Part shown: one piece after another, positions 62,101 to 64,000 of the stretch
Numbering within the stretch: position 1 is the stretch's first letter
Layout of the letters: the number at the start of each line of letters is the position of its first letter
Source: Sophora flavescens
Lineage: Eukaryota; Streptophyta; Magnoliopsida; Fabales; Fabaceae
Direction: 5' to 3'
Assembly (NCBI GenBank): GCA_030762895.1
Contig: CM061070.1
Coordinates: forward strand, 51,163,007-51,227,006
DNA: 64,000 nt
Made by a program: the position numbers and the translations under genes
Notes under the pieces: model-generated
Told to the model about the DNA's origin: nothing
The model's database searches: none
Seen by the model: the letters and a program-made list of their open reading frames with translations, nothing else

Positions 62101-64000
62101 CCTCACCGCTCATCGCGGTTTTTGGAACCGTAAGAGTTGCTGTTTCCTTCTCCTTCGTTGGAGTGCTGGTGATCATTATTGTTCATCAAACCTCTAACCG
62201 TTTCCAGCAATTCTCCCATTTGCCTTTGATTCTCGATTTTTTCTGCTTCAAGAAGTCTCCTCATCTCTTGTATCACTTCGCGTGTGGCCCATGTACCCGC
62301 CCATGTACCCTTCATACGCTCGCTCCAGGAATTCCACTCATGCCTCCATTCTTCTGGTTAAAACCATGAAATTTCGCCCATAATCCAAGAGCTTTGATAC
62401 CAGTGGTAGAACTGGTTGGAGAAATCACACTAATTTACTGGATAATATTGATATTTTTATTGAAAATTCTCTGGGAGGTGTTTTCCAACAGAGATTGAAA
62501 ACATACAGGAAATAGAAATTACAAATAGATAGAAGGATACTAGGATTTGAGAGCCTAGTCTCTCCCTGACCAGAATTTCCCAAACTACCGAATGCCTATT
62601 TGTTTCCTCCTACCCACTACGTAATAGTTACAAGTAGCATTTTACAATAATACACAGCTGTACACAACTGTTACACAATAAATAACAGTTACAATATACT
62701 AGCAGTAGCAGTTATTAACAGCTACACAGGCCCATTTTTATTAAGGGGTTTCTTCCTAAAATAGGTCCTCTTAATAGGTCTGTTGCAAGCCCAATAACAC
62801 ATTGTGAGACCTGTTGTCTGGTTCTCCTGGTGAGGCCTTGTATGGGGTTCCTTTTGTAACATGAAGTATTCCAGAAGCTACTGTTTGGCATTCCTTATAT
62901 TATTGTTTAAAATTCCTAGTTTAAAATTCTGCTTGTGTTTGTTTTCTCTATTTGTTGTCATCTCTTGTCTCTGCATTTTTATTTTTATTTTTATTTTTGG
63001 ATGAAAGAAGCAAACTTATTGCATATCATTCATAATAGTATCTTTTTGTTCTTTGCATATACTTATAAATAATACATTACTTTCACTCAACTTAGCTCTG
63101 TATTAAGTTTTTTAAGGGTGTCATGGCTATCTCTGTGTTTGCTATGGCGATGCTGTTATTATTTTTTATGTGCTTTTAGTTATTTTGTGTGTATAGTGTG
63201 GAAATAAAGAATCAAATGATGTTTGGCATGGACATTTACTTCATAAGGTTGCTTAGGTGCTAAATTTGAAAGAGTATCCTTGCAGGCTAATAAAAACACA
63301 AGGAACACGGCTTATGACATTCTGATTGAAATTGGCCATGCATATGGGGATGAGGAGAGAGGTGGGAACACAAAAAACCTTAAGATATTTTTTGAGAAGG
63401 TAAATACCCACTTTAAAGGTCGTGCTTATCTTCATTGGTAATTGTGCCCCACTTCTTTTATTTGTTCTGGGTTGATATTATCATGAACTCAGTGGTGGAC
63501 CAATGTAATTTATAGGTTGCCCACATTGAGAATAATTTGATTTTCTGATGTTTTGTGAGCTCAGGTTGGTGGATTCCTCTCTCGGAGCTTATCTTCATTG
63601 GTAATTGTGCCCCACTTCTTTTATTTGTTCTGGGTTGATATTATCATGAACTCAGTGGTGGACCAATGTAATTTATAGGTTGCCCACATTGAGAATAATT
63701 TGATTTTCTGATGTTTTGTGAGCTCAGGTTGGTGGATTCCTCTCTCGGAAAACTCTACATATGATAAGTGCAGCTACCAAAGGTTTATCGTGTTTGGCCT
63801 ATGAGTTCTCTGATCTTGTTTTAGATGCTTTGGAATTGTTCTTATCAAAATGCCTCCCCATCCGGACAAGTAATAGAGAGATAATTAAGGTTTGTTTCCT
63901 TTTCCATCTTGTTGGTTAAATGTATTGCTTGGTGAAGTAATGTAATTTCCTTGAATTGCTAATTAAGTGTGTGTCACTTCATGCTTCAGGTGAATCTAGG
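25262..64000 (+). CDS. RRP12: RRP12-like rRNA processing protein (NUC173 domain), 14 exons seen, runs off right edge
   Basis: RRP12 proteins are nucleolar/nuclear ARM/HEAT-repeat factors needed for pre-40S and pre-60S ribosome maturation and export. Exons: 25262-25696, 25785-26013, 26105-26365, 26917-27008, 27726-27935, 28010-28396, 38771-38943, 39110-39203, 39310-39366, 39711-39842, 39979-40047, 63286-63399, 63728-63889, 63990 onward. All junctions are GT-AG and the phases join into one frame of roughly 720 codons without a stop. The NUC173-type core spans exons 4-6 (PDEDFPFRKQ, GSALVAMGPETFLSLIPLNL). Exons 7-13 follow the plant family order. Introns 6 and 11 are 10.4 and 23.2 kb because of transposons. 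No in-frame ATG precedes the conserved N-terminus. Family assignment is from remembered plant homologues; whether it is expressed cannot be told here. Confidence 0.9.
26530..26880 (+). repeat. Probable solo LTR in RRP12 intron 3
   Basis: The sequence ATGTAACTAACTGCTG, a run of GTGAGGG-type purine repeats, GGCTGGAATTGG and the end CTGGTACCCTATCA resemble the LTRs of Gypsy-5 and, at the end, Gypsy-2. No internal region is present. The left boundary and target duplication could not be fixed; an 11-bp inverted repeat AAATATTAGTG/CACTAATATTT borders it. Confidence 0.55.
27480..27690 (+). pseudogene. LINE 3'-end remnant in RRP12 intron 4
   Basis: The plus strand, with several stops, reads GRPTKTIVQIIKRDKEF and later PPSGKRFW, resembling the C-terminal tail of plant L1-type reverse transcriptases. 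It ends in a GTTGCTGCTGCTGCTGTTG tract, like the simple-repeat tail of plant LINEs. It is short and decayed. Confidence 0.5.
28397..28980. other. RRP12 intron 6, unrecognised left part
   Basis: Ordinary T-rich intron sequence. No transposon terminus or ORF recognised. Confidence 0.55.
28990..29264. mobile_element. MITE of a CGCTAT-rich family, copy a
   Basis: GC-rich and palindromic in character, with TAGCGCGCTGCGCGCG near the left and GCCGCTATGCTACGCTATCC then GGGATTGATAAC at the right end. The right end closely matches copy b. The left limit is approximate and no target duplication was fixed. Confidence 0.55.
29437..30157. mobile_element. MITE of the CGCTAT-rich family, copy b (left part; continues at 38436-38453)
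   Basis: Left end GTTTTCAATAGCGGCCAATAG resembles the inverted right end GTTATCAATCCCGGATAGCG of copy a. The right end is split: TTGGCCGCTACGCTCCA stops at 30157 and CTATCTGGGATTGACTAC resumes at 38436. Gypsy-2 therefore inserted into this MITE. Confidence 0.6.
30158..30525 (-). repeat. Gypsy-2 3' LTR
   Basis: 368 bp, TGATAGG to GGCTCTATCA on the plus strand. On the internal side the minus strand has the polypurine tract TTTTGAGGGAGGAGAGT directly before it. Confidence 0.93.
30526..32653 (-). pseudogene. Gypsy-2 RNase H, integrase and chromodomain
   Basis: Minus strand, several frames. RT connection and RNase H (32064-32653): LEYLGHLISGRGVSADPNK, VLETDASGKGIGAVLMQE, VHTDRKSLRFL. Integrase zinc region and core (31274-31825): GHSGFLRTYKRI, CEECQRNKYQ, VVDRLTKYAHFIQL, IVSDRDRVFLSSFW, with a frameshift at about 31280 before VNRCLEAYLRCL. 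C-terminal integrase (GDMVHLKIQPYKLKSLAKRV, SPRYYGPFEI). Chromodomain near 30560-30690 (EVEVMVKWQGLTEFENSWEL), which makes it a chromovirus. Confidence 0.9.
32654..33454 (-). repeat. Left LTR-like end of the inverted insertion (minus orientation)
   Basis: Holds the segment matching the right end in inverse orientation (about 32740-32960). Its exact inner boundary is uncertain because the gag-pro ORF continues to 33455 past a polypurine-like AGAAGGAGGGAATGATATG motif (minus strand, ~33650). Confidence 0.6.
33455..34785 (-). CDS. Gag-protease-like ORF without pol (non-autonomous gypsy)
   Basis: 438 codons open from an ATG at 34771; the frame enters at the breakpoint near 34785, so the gag N-terminus is missing. 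Zinc knuckle CFKCLGHGHIASQCP at residues 12-26. Protease-like domain around residues 85-205 (LIIDGGSCANVVS, the active-site triplet DGG instead of DSG; CDVVPMEASHMLLGRPWQYD). A very charged Lys/Glu repeat follows at about 210-290 (EKKKEKESEKR). The end (NSRTNSLKEGGNDM, GGPITNVTTKKAQQVL) resembles the tail normally found after integrase, so RT, RNase H and integrase seem to have been deleted in between. Still open but probably 5' truncated. Confidence 0.72.
34786..35759 (+). repeat. Right half of the inverted insertion: 3' coding tail and LTR-like end (plus orientation)
   Basis: The plus strand has a decayed tail (SRSNSFQEGGNDA) with polypurine tract AAGAGGGAGGGAA at about 34930-34942, then TGATGCAAACC, taken as the LTR start, to ATCATATCA at 35759. 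This mirrors, in opposite orientation, the motif pair at ~33650 on the minus strand. Confidence 0.65.
35765..36341 (-). pseudogene. Gypsy-2 RT, interrupted and internally deleted
   Basis: The minus strand reads VILVKKKDGGWRFCTDYR, then jumps to YELGGAVIFSKLDLKSGYHQ; about 20 residues normally between these (the LNK...PIPVIDELL palm segment) are missing. The catalytic box is LVFFDDILVYSHD. The ORF ends at FANKKKCTFGQ where the inverted-LTR insertion starts. The rest of RT resumes at 32653. Confidence 0.9.
36376..38019 (-). pseudogene. Gypsy-2 gag and protease
   Basis: The gag ATG is probably at 38019 (MEARVEGLERSLQKLRME), with a TAG stop at 37937 before the long ORF 37139-37936. Capsid: LEVPVFAGVDAYAWPVRVER, WEEFRCAVVRRFQ, MEYREKFELLI. 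A zinc knuckle near 37050-37090 (CFKCGEKWGKEHVC) precedes an acidic linker with a stop. The protease has LVDSGATGNFISKDLA near 36820 and EVVLGMDWLASLGDIEANF. Multiple stops make it non-functional. Confidence 0.88.
38067..38430 (-). repeat. Gypsy-2 5' LTR (end fused to PBS by a small deletion)
   Basis: Matches the 3' LTR except at its PBS side. There the LTR tail TTGGTACCTATCA is missing and the remaining TTGGTA runs into the PBS TGGTATCAAAGCTCTC (about 38061-38076). Confidence 0.9.
38454..38770. other. RRP12 intron 6, right remainder
   Basis: Ordinary T-rich intron DNA to the acceptor TTATTTACAG at 38770. A TTTGCAG|GTTTCTTCATTACTCG motif at 38669 resembles an acceptor, but no matching exon of the family belongs here. 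Confidence 0.6.
38771..40047 (+). CDS. RRP12: RRP12-like exons 7-11
   Basis: Exon 7 (RTIGYIASIANKADVHNLFE) resumes directly after the exon 6 frame. Exons 8-11 read QFLDFAVSLLPCLDDKDIAS, DVEDVMHKKAYKALSIILR, HFSATRHRLDCLYCLIVHIL and DSFLTDIILALKE. Each length fits its phase exactly (94, 57, 132 and 69 bp). Introns here are ordinary (100-350 bp). Exon 11 is followed by the 23.2-kb intron. Confidence 0.9.
40048..40488. other. RRP12 intron 11, start; nothing recognised
   Basis: Intron sequence ending in a T-rich tract and the target duplication TGTAT (40484-40488) of Copia-3. Confidence 0.6.
40489..40705 (+). repeat. Copia-3 5' LTR
   Basis: Starts TGTTAGAGTAAG and ends TTTATAATA at the PBS. Contains a TATAAATAG box at about 40590, the likely promoter of the element. 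Confidence 0.9.
40732..42933 (+). pseudogene. Copia-3 gag, split by a hAT element
   Basis: ATG at 40732 (MASASGHEDHW, then Pro-rich). Gag proper: TKLTEKNFLNWKQIVEAVI, then a frameshift near 41095. The frame stops at 41182 inside RHIVKGD and resumes at 42085 as RTISEYLLRIKAIVDALIS after the hAT insertion. A second ORF (42325-42933) has a Gly/Arg-rich RNA-binding stretch (GGRGGRRGRGRGGKYGNG) and the zinc knuckle CQICGRNNHNALDC. A stop at 42301-42303 interrupts the gag before it. Confidence 0.87.
41183..42076. mobile_element. hAT-N2: non-autonomous hAT-type element in Copia-3 gag
   Basis: Perfect 8-bp target duplication AGGGTGAT (41175-41182 and 42077-42084). Ends CTATGATGCATAGACACGATACG and, inverted, CTATGAAGCACCGATACG. 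The left end carries GATACG/CGTATC repeats, the right end TCGACGACG-type repeats. No transposase. 894 bp. Small ORFs inside are chance. Confidence 0.87.
42934..46197 (+). pseudogene. Copia-3 protease, integrase, RT and RNase H
   Basis: Protease motif reads AWFLNSGATHHVT near 43000: the catalytic Asp is Asn. Pre-integrase YVWHCRLGHANDMAVKTI (43500). Integrase (43666-44202) has FSIVDACTKYTWIF, IRSDWGGEFLPF and SVERKHRHIVE. RT (44692-45339) has WHAAMQDEYDALMKNNTWTL, GCKWVFRVKENPDG, VNNAFLNGFL; after a frameshift YVDDIIVIGSS near 45340. RNase H: AFTDAD then a TGA, and VVYCDNLSTVSLSHNP, RTKHMELDIFF. Stops and frameshifts throughout. Confidence 0.9.
46357..46572 (+). repeat. Copia-3 3' LTR
   Basis: Starts TGTTAGACTAAG after GGGGGTA and ends TTTATAATA. 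The 40 bp upstream (46290-46330 and 46331-46362) are duplicated, including the polypurine tract. Confidence 0.9.
46573..46630. other. Intron spacer with a tRNA A-box-like motif
   Basis: GCCTTGGTGCAATGGTTGGC at 46599-46618 resembles the A-box of plant SINEs, but only ~35 bp are alike and no B-box or tail is seen. Ends in GTATG, the probable target site of Copia-5. Confidence 0.3.
46740..46882 (-). repeat. Copia-4 3' LTR
   Basis: 143 bp; near identical to the 5' LTR at 50654-50796. Confidence 0.92.
46910..48534 (-). pseudogene. Copia-4 RT and RNase H
   Basis: RT N-terminal half (47830-48534): VQEALKDVNWVQAMDEEMKA, GCRWIYTVKHKSDGTLDRYK, FDVKNAFFHGDLEEEVYMEI. Second frame (47466-48005): LRKALYGLKQSPQAWF, VTVLLVYVDDIIITG. 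RNase H (46910-47497): AYTDADYAGSVSDRRSTSSY, LFCDNKSAISIAHNP, KTKHIEIDRHFI, LADVLTKGLP. Domain motifs are well preserved, with only two frame changes. Confidence 0.9.
48608..49942 (-). pseudogene. Copia-4 integrase
   Basis: Integrase core (49283-49699): FVSFIDDCTRVTWIFLTKDK, IKRLRSDNGKEYVN, QQNGVAERKNRHLLEV. Downstream frames: SYWEKAILTAAYLINRIPSR and VFGCVAFVHVHKQHRTKLD, GYAPNKKGYKCYHP, then a Leu/Ser-rich linker with repeated units (48780-48860). Three frame changes. Confidence 0.88.
49851..50640 (-). pseudogene. Copia-4 protease and leader, gag deleted
   Basis: The minus strand runs from the PBS through ~290 bp of leader to an ATG near 50360 (MAARAQIITK) and only ~50 residues later to the protease AWILDPGATDQ, where Ser of DSGAT is Pro. 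Then VADGSHTRVTGSGNIEF and LKLKNVLHVPKLSNNLISIH. No gag body or zinc knuckle remains. It would need gag supplied in trans. Confidence 0.78.
50654..50796 (-). repeat. Copia-4 5' LTR
   Basis: 143 bp; borders the PBS at 50653. Confidence 0.92.
51000..52560 (-). pseudogene. Copia-5 RT/RNase H remnants
   Basis: Minus-strand fragments: VIWCDNLSTISLSQ (51030-51275), DANYMPDPSLYRSLVGALQY (51394-51651), YVDDIIIIGSSSQRISDL (twice, near 51860 and 51980), and LDVNNAFLNGLLEEEVYMEQ near 52200. They resemble the Copia-3 protein but stops and shifts are frequent. Confidence 0.75.
51772..52005. repeat. 117-bp tandem duplication covering the RT YVDD region
   Basis: Two copies starting GAGTGCCCTAATC at 51772 and 51889, differing at several positions and by a 3-bp gap. 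It arose within the dead Copia-5. Confidence 0.85.
52733..52845. repeat. Short tandem duplication and CTAGGA repeats
   Basis: TGATTGGTTATGGTGGGACC ... ATCTCAGCTGATT occurs twice; the second copy has one extra GACTAG unit. Confidence 0.85.
52924..52968. repeat. (CCCCT)n microsatellite
   Basis: About eight CCCCT/CCCT units in a pyrimidine tract. Confidence 0.9.
52994..53586. mobile_element. hAT-N3: non-autonomous hAT-type element
   Basis: Flanks GTTGAAGT (52986-52993) and GTTAAAGT (53587-53594) form an 8-bp target duplication with one change. Ends CTAGGTTGCATAGGTACGG and, inverted, CTATGAATCATGGGTACTCC. Subterminal GGTACGGTA/TACCCGTACC repeats on both sides and a (TA)n core (53105-53145). The termini resemble hAT-N2. 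593 bp, non-coding. Confidence 0.82.
53595..53982. other. Intron DNA between hAT-N3 and Gypsy-3
   Basis: No coding or terminal-repeat signal recognised. Ends in CATCG, the Gypsy-3 target duplication. Confidence 0.55.
53983..54271 (-). repeat. Gypsy-3 3' LTR, first part (continues 59842-59950)
   Basis: Matches 62404 onward up to the Gypsy-4 insertion at AGTTA (54267-54271 / 59842-59846). The remaining LTR sequence after 59846 ends at the RNase H junction. Confidence 0.85.
55116..55688 (+). mobile_element. Possible solo copia LTR nested in Gypsy-4
   Basis: Starts TGTTGGGTTTTG after GTGAC (55111-55115) and ends before GTGAC (55689-55693). A GTGGTTCGACCACACATGAC segment is of the kind common in copia LTRs. 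The 3' end (GTCAATC) lacks the expected CA, which lowers confidence. Confidence 0.5.
56190..56261. repeat. 28-bp duplication at the damaged Gypsy-5 5' LTR end
   Basis: GCTTTTCCAGACTAGATATC and eight more bases occurs at 56190 and 56234. The normal LTR end (about 65 bp) and PBS are missing here. Confidence 0.85.
56257..57084 (+). CDS. Gypsy-5 ORF1: gag-like N-terminus, otherwise unrecognised
   Basis: 275 codons. Likely start at the ATG at 56260 (MKTNATLESRVENLERILL), which resembles the coiled-coil start of Gypsy-2 gag. Arg-rich at residues 38-70. Around residues 75-90 LIDRALLLIEKNYALLSGGI resembles a late gag segment, and GGGKLEMLVFTEGK resembles an earlier one, so the gag order appears scrambled. 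The C-terminal half is acidic and Gly-rich, with no zinc knuckle or protease. It could be a rearranged gag or a captured sequence. Confidence 0.5.
   Translation: MMKTNATLESRVENLERILLEGRKVNPTRLDEIQQLWKRRKGDYSGRRTRRDHAPSRRRRTPNGPESISNLIDRALLLIEKNYALLSGGIGLRSQQKEEGRPPSYDVGGGKLEMLVFTEGKKDLEEEDDGKVCEEKLIRADQTIESMEREPRKEMFVELLHCKCAGKERELKAIREIPKERKFQVAHLVETEVEGDSGDVSDLSEMITKNQSGGQSRNDDDRCVGGGGSLVEIMSGGGRVMSSPDMGVHKAEVVLPSGLNDFFLPQDLLGTTAHV
57090..57419 (+). CDS. Gypsy-5 ORF2: short hypothetical ORF
   Basis: 109 codons overlapping no other domain: Pro/Ser/Asp-rich (PSPEPPDLGGYTEADGS, VDELSSSSPRESMEPPVP) with a basic end (RSIVKRKLKEGG). It lies in another frame six bases after ORF1's stop. It could be the continuation of ORF1 after a frameshift. 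No family recognised. Confidence 0.35.
   Translation: MKTIFVKVGMEVLPSPEPPDLGGYTEADGSLVTAEGGSSPGVDELSSSSPRESMEPPVPWLCAAALGSVVAPEHEDMAAARSIVKRKLKEGGAEVELQKLGHFNLMGQA
57697..58716 (+). CDS. Gypsy-5 ORF3: 339-codon hypothetical ORF ending in the 3' LTR
   Basis: Open from the ATG at 57697 across the polypurine tract into the LTR. The last part (GFHPSGFKQWDPRGSSFKQ, LSLHLEDKENFEGAG) resembles 3'-terminal peptides of some plant gypsy polyproteins. The central part (ARQDIEVVLDFFLFDPSG, LLLVHVVCIPPICDEILEI) shows no RT, integrase or protease motif and I do not recognise it. Possible explanations are a diverged element-specific protein, a captured host fragment, or chance openness. Uninterrupted length in such a young element is notable. 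Confidence 0.45.
   Translation: MISPSQTPMLQIKNEVGRRIWVNEITRAISLLFSFPFPRQTHYTKLHLEHHYSAIGASRTGQAEGRHKSFRDICFRKMNIVPKNLSKILGTAILAECSSPKPEWVSPKLGLLLYIACLVVHLQLGGGGHTSKVVKVEVITGKKYDKKKSEGGITIARQDIEVVLDFFLFDPSGTYAEFEGVCATIVNSDPIIIDPTPLVAKLKVEMTSQSNFLTSQSSATNFQDNACGLLLVHVVCIPPICDEILEIIVACCKQCGAETSSTKMGSKEWGFHPSGFKQWDPRGSSFKQLAGTYLSLHLEDKENFEGAGIDADIRPNGNKVYEKGKWKPSKWGKVAPKHT
58623..59004 (+). repeat. Gypsy-5 3' LTR
   Basis: 382 bp, complete, TGATGCGG to ACTCATCA. Confidence 0.88.
59951..62402 (-). pseudogene. Gypsy-3 gag, protease, RT and RNase H remnants
   Basis: Minus strand. Gag (61733-62315): RQMGELLETVRGLMNNN, then KLAIPIFEGEDAFGWTSRVE in another frame. Protease: VDIVLGMEWLAELGDIGANF (61206-61400). 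RT: GFLLEYLELQGKP, YRALNKITIPDKFPTPIIDE, KLDLKFGYHQ; the catalytic FxDD box between RPYLWKF and the thumb is deleted. RNase H (59951-60172): VIETNASNKGLRAVLMQEGR, where Asp of ETDAS is Asn, and VQKWRHHD at the LTR junction. Dead several times over. Confidence 0.87.
62404..62799 (-). repeat. Gypsy-3 5' LTR
   Basis: 396 bp, plus strand TGGTAGAACTGG to CCAATAACA. Roughly a tenth of positions differ from the left copy by eye, so it is an older insertion. Confidence 0.83.
62805..63285. other. RRP12 intron 11, right remainder
   Basis: T-rich intron DNA to the acceptor CCTTGCAG at 63285. No gene or terminal repeat recognised. Confidence 0.6.
63286..64000 (+). CDS. RRP12: RRP12-like exons 12-14 (partial)
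   Basis: Exon 12 (NTRNTAYDILIEIGHAYGDE, 114 bp) and exon 13 (VGGFLSRKTLHMISAATKGL, 162 bp) continue the frame. Exon 14 begins at 63990 and codes VNLG before the window ends. The 3' splice site and first 22 bases of exon 13 are present twice because of an exact 163-bp tandem duplication. Only the downstream site gives the family protein; use of the upstream one would add intron sequence and a stop. Confidence 0.88.
63424..63749 (+). repeat. Exact 163-bp tandem duplication across intron 12 and exon 13 start
   Basis: Copies 63424-63586 and 63587-63749 are identical by eye. Each includes the T-rich tract, GAGCTCAG acceptor and the first 22 bases of exon 13 (GTTGGTGGATTCCTCTCTCG plus GA). Confidence 0.93.

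Larger units (their letters stand above)
53983..62799 (-). mobile_element. Gypsy-3: decayed gypsy element hosting nested LTR elements
   Basis: Flanked by CATCG (53978-53982) and CATTG (62800-62804), a target duplication with one change. 5' LTR 62404-62799, PBS TGGTATCAAAGCTCTTGG next to it (62385-62402, minus), then gag, protease, RT, RNase H. The 3' LTR (left) is interrupted by Gypsy-4 and its U3 start is fused to RNase H at about 59951, so integrase is deleted. Same family type as Gypsy-2. Confidence 0.87.

Overview
The window is nuclear DNA of a flowering plant. It carries plant-type Ty1/copia and Ty3/gypsy retrotransposons, a CACTA element with a Transposase_24 gene, a Helitron end with an RPA-like passenger, several MITE families, and one intron-rich host gene. 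A eudicot is likely. A legume is my guess from the look of the host protein, not something proven here. No rRNA, tRNA, CRISPR or bacterial-type operon was seen.

Left part (1-17362) is a block of damaged transposons. Two copia copies on the minus strand (Copia-1, cut by the left edge; Copia-2, 5901-8702) share a single LTR (4466-5900). Copia-2 breaks off in its gag/protease region and is joined directly to a minus-strand gypsy element (Gypsy-1, 8703-13553) that has lost its integrase core and 3' LTR. Gypsy-1 ends inside the tnp2-like gene of a plus-strand CACTA element, whose second gene and right terminus (CACTACAAAAA... end at 17362) follow.

Middle part (17363-25261) is AT-rich non-coding DNA. 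It holds a 191-bp MITE inside a threefold direct repeat, a GC-rich hAT-type non-autonomous element with a perfect 8-bp target duplication (21075-21636), a Helitron 3' terminus (22089) with a decayed RPA-like gene, and microsatellites.

Right part (25262-64000) is dominated by one host gene on the plus strand, an RRP12-like ribosomal RNA processing factor (ARM-repeat, NUC173 family). Thirteen exons and the first bases of a fourteenth can be joined by GT-AG introns in one open frame. Two introns are huge: intron 6 (28397-38770, 10.4 kb) and intron 11 (40048-63285, 23.2 kb). Intron 6 holds a chromovirus-type gypsy (Gypsy-2) inserted in a MITE, and its RT gene is itself split by a 3.1-kb insertion whose two LTR-like ends point in opposite directions. 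Intron 11 holds Copia-3 (with a hAT MITE in its gag), Copia-4 inside an LTR of Copia-5, another hAT MITE, and Gypsy-3, whose LTR contains a long solo LTR (Gypsy-4), which contains Gypsy-5 and a smaller LTR. The coding frame survives all of this. Two oddities touch the gene itself: no in-frame ATG precedes the conserved N-terminus, and an exact 163-bp tandem duplication doubles the 3' splice site and first 22 bases of exon 13.

The most unusual structures are the inverted-LTR insertion, the exon 13 acceptor duplication, the shared-LTR copia tandem, and the long uninterrupted ORFs without recognisable pol domains in Gypsy-5. I did not find a clear new defence or metabolic system. The autonomous-type transposons seen here are all broken.
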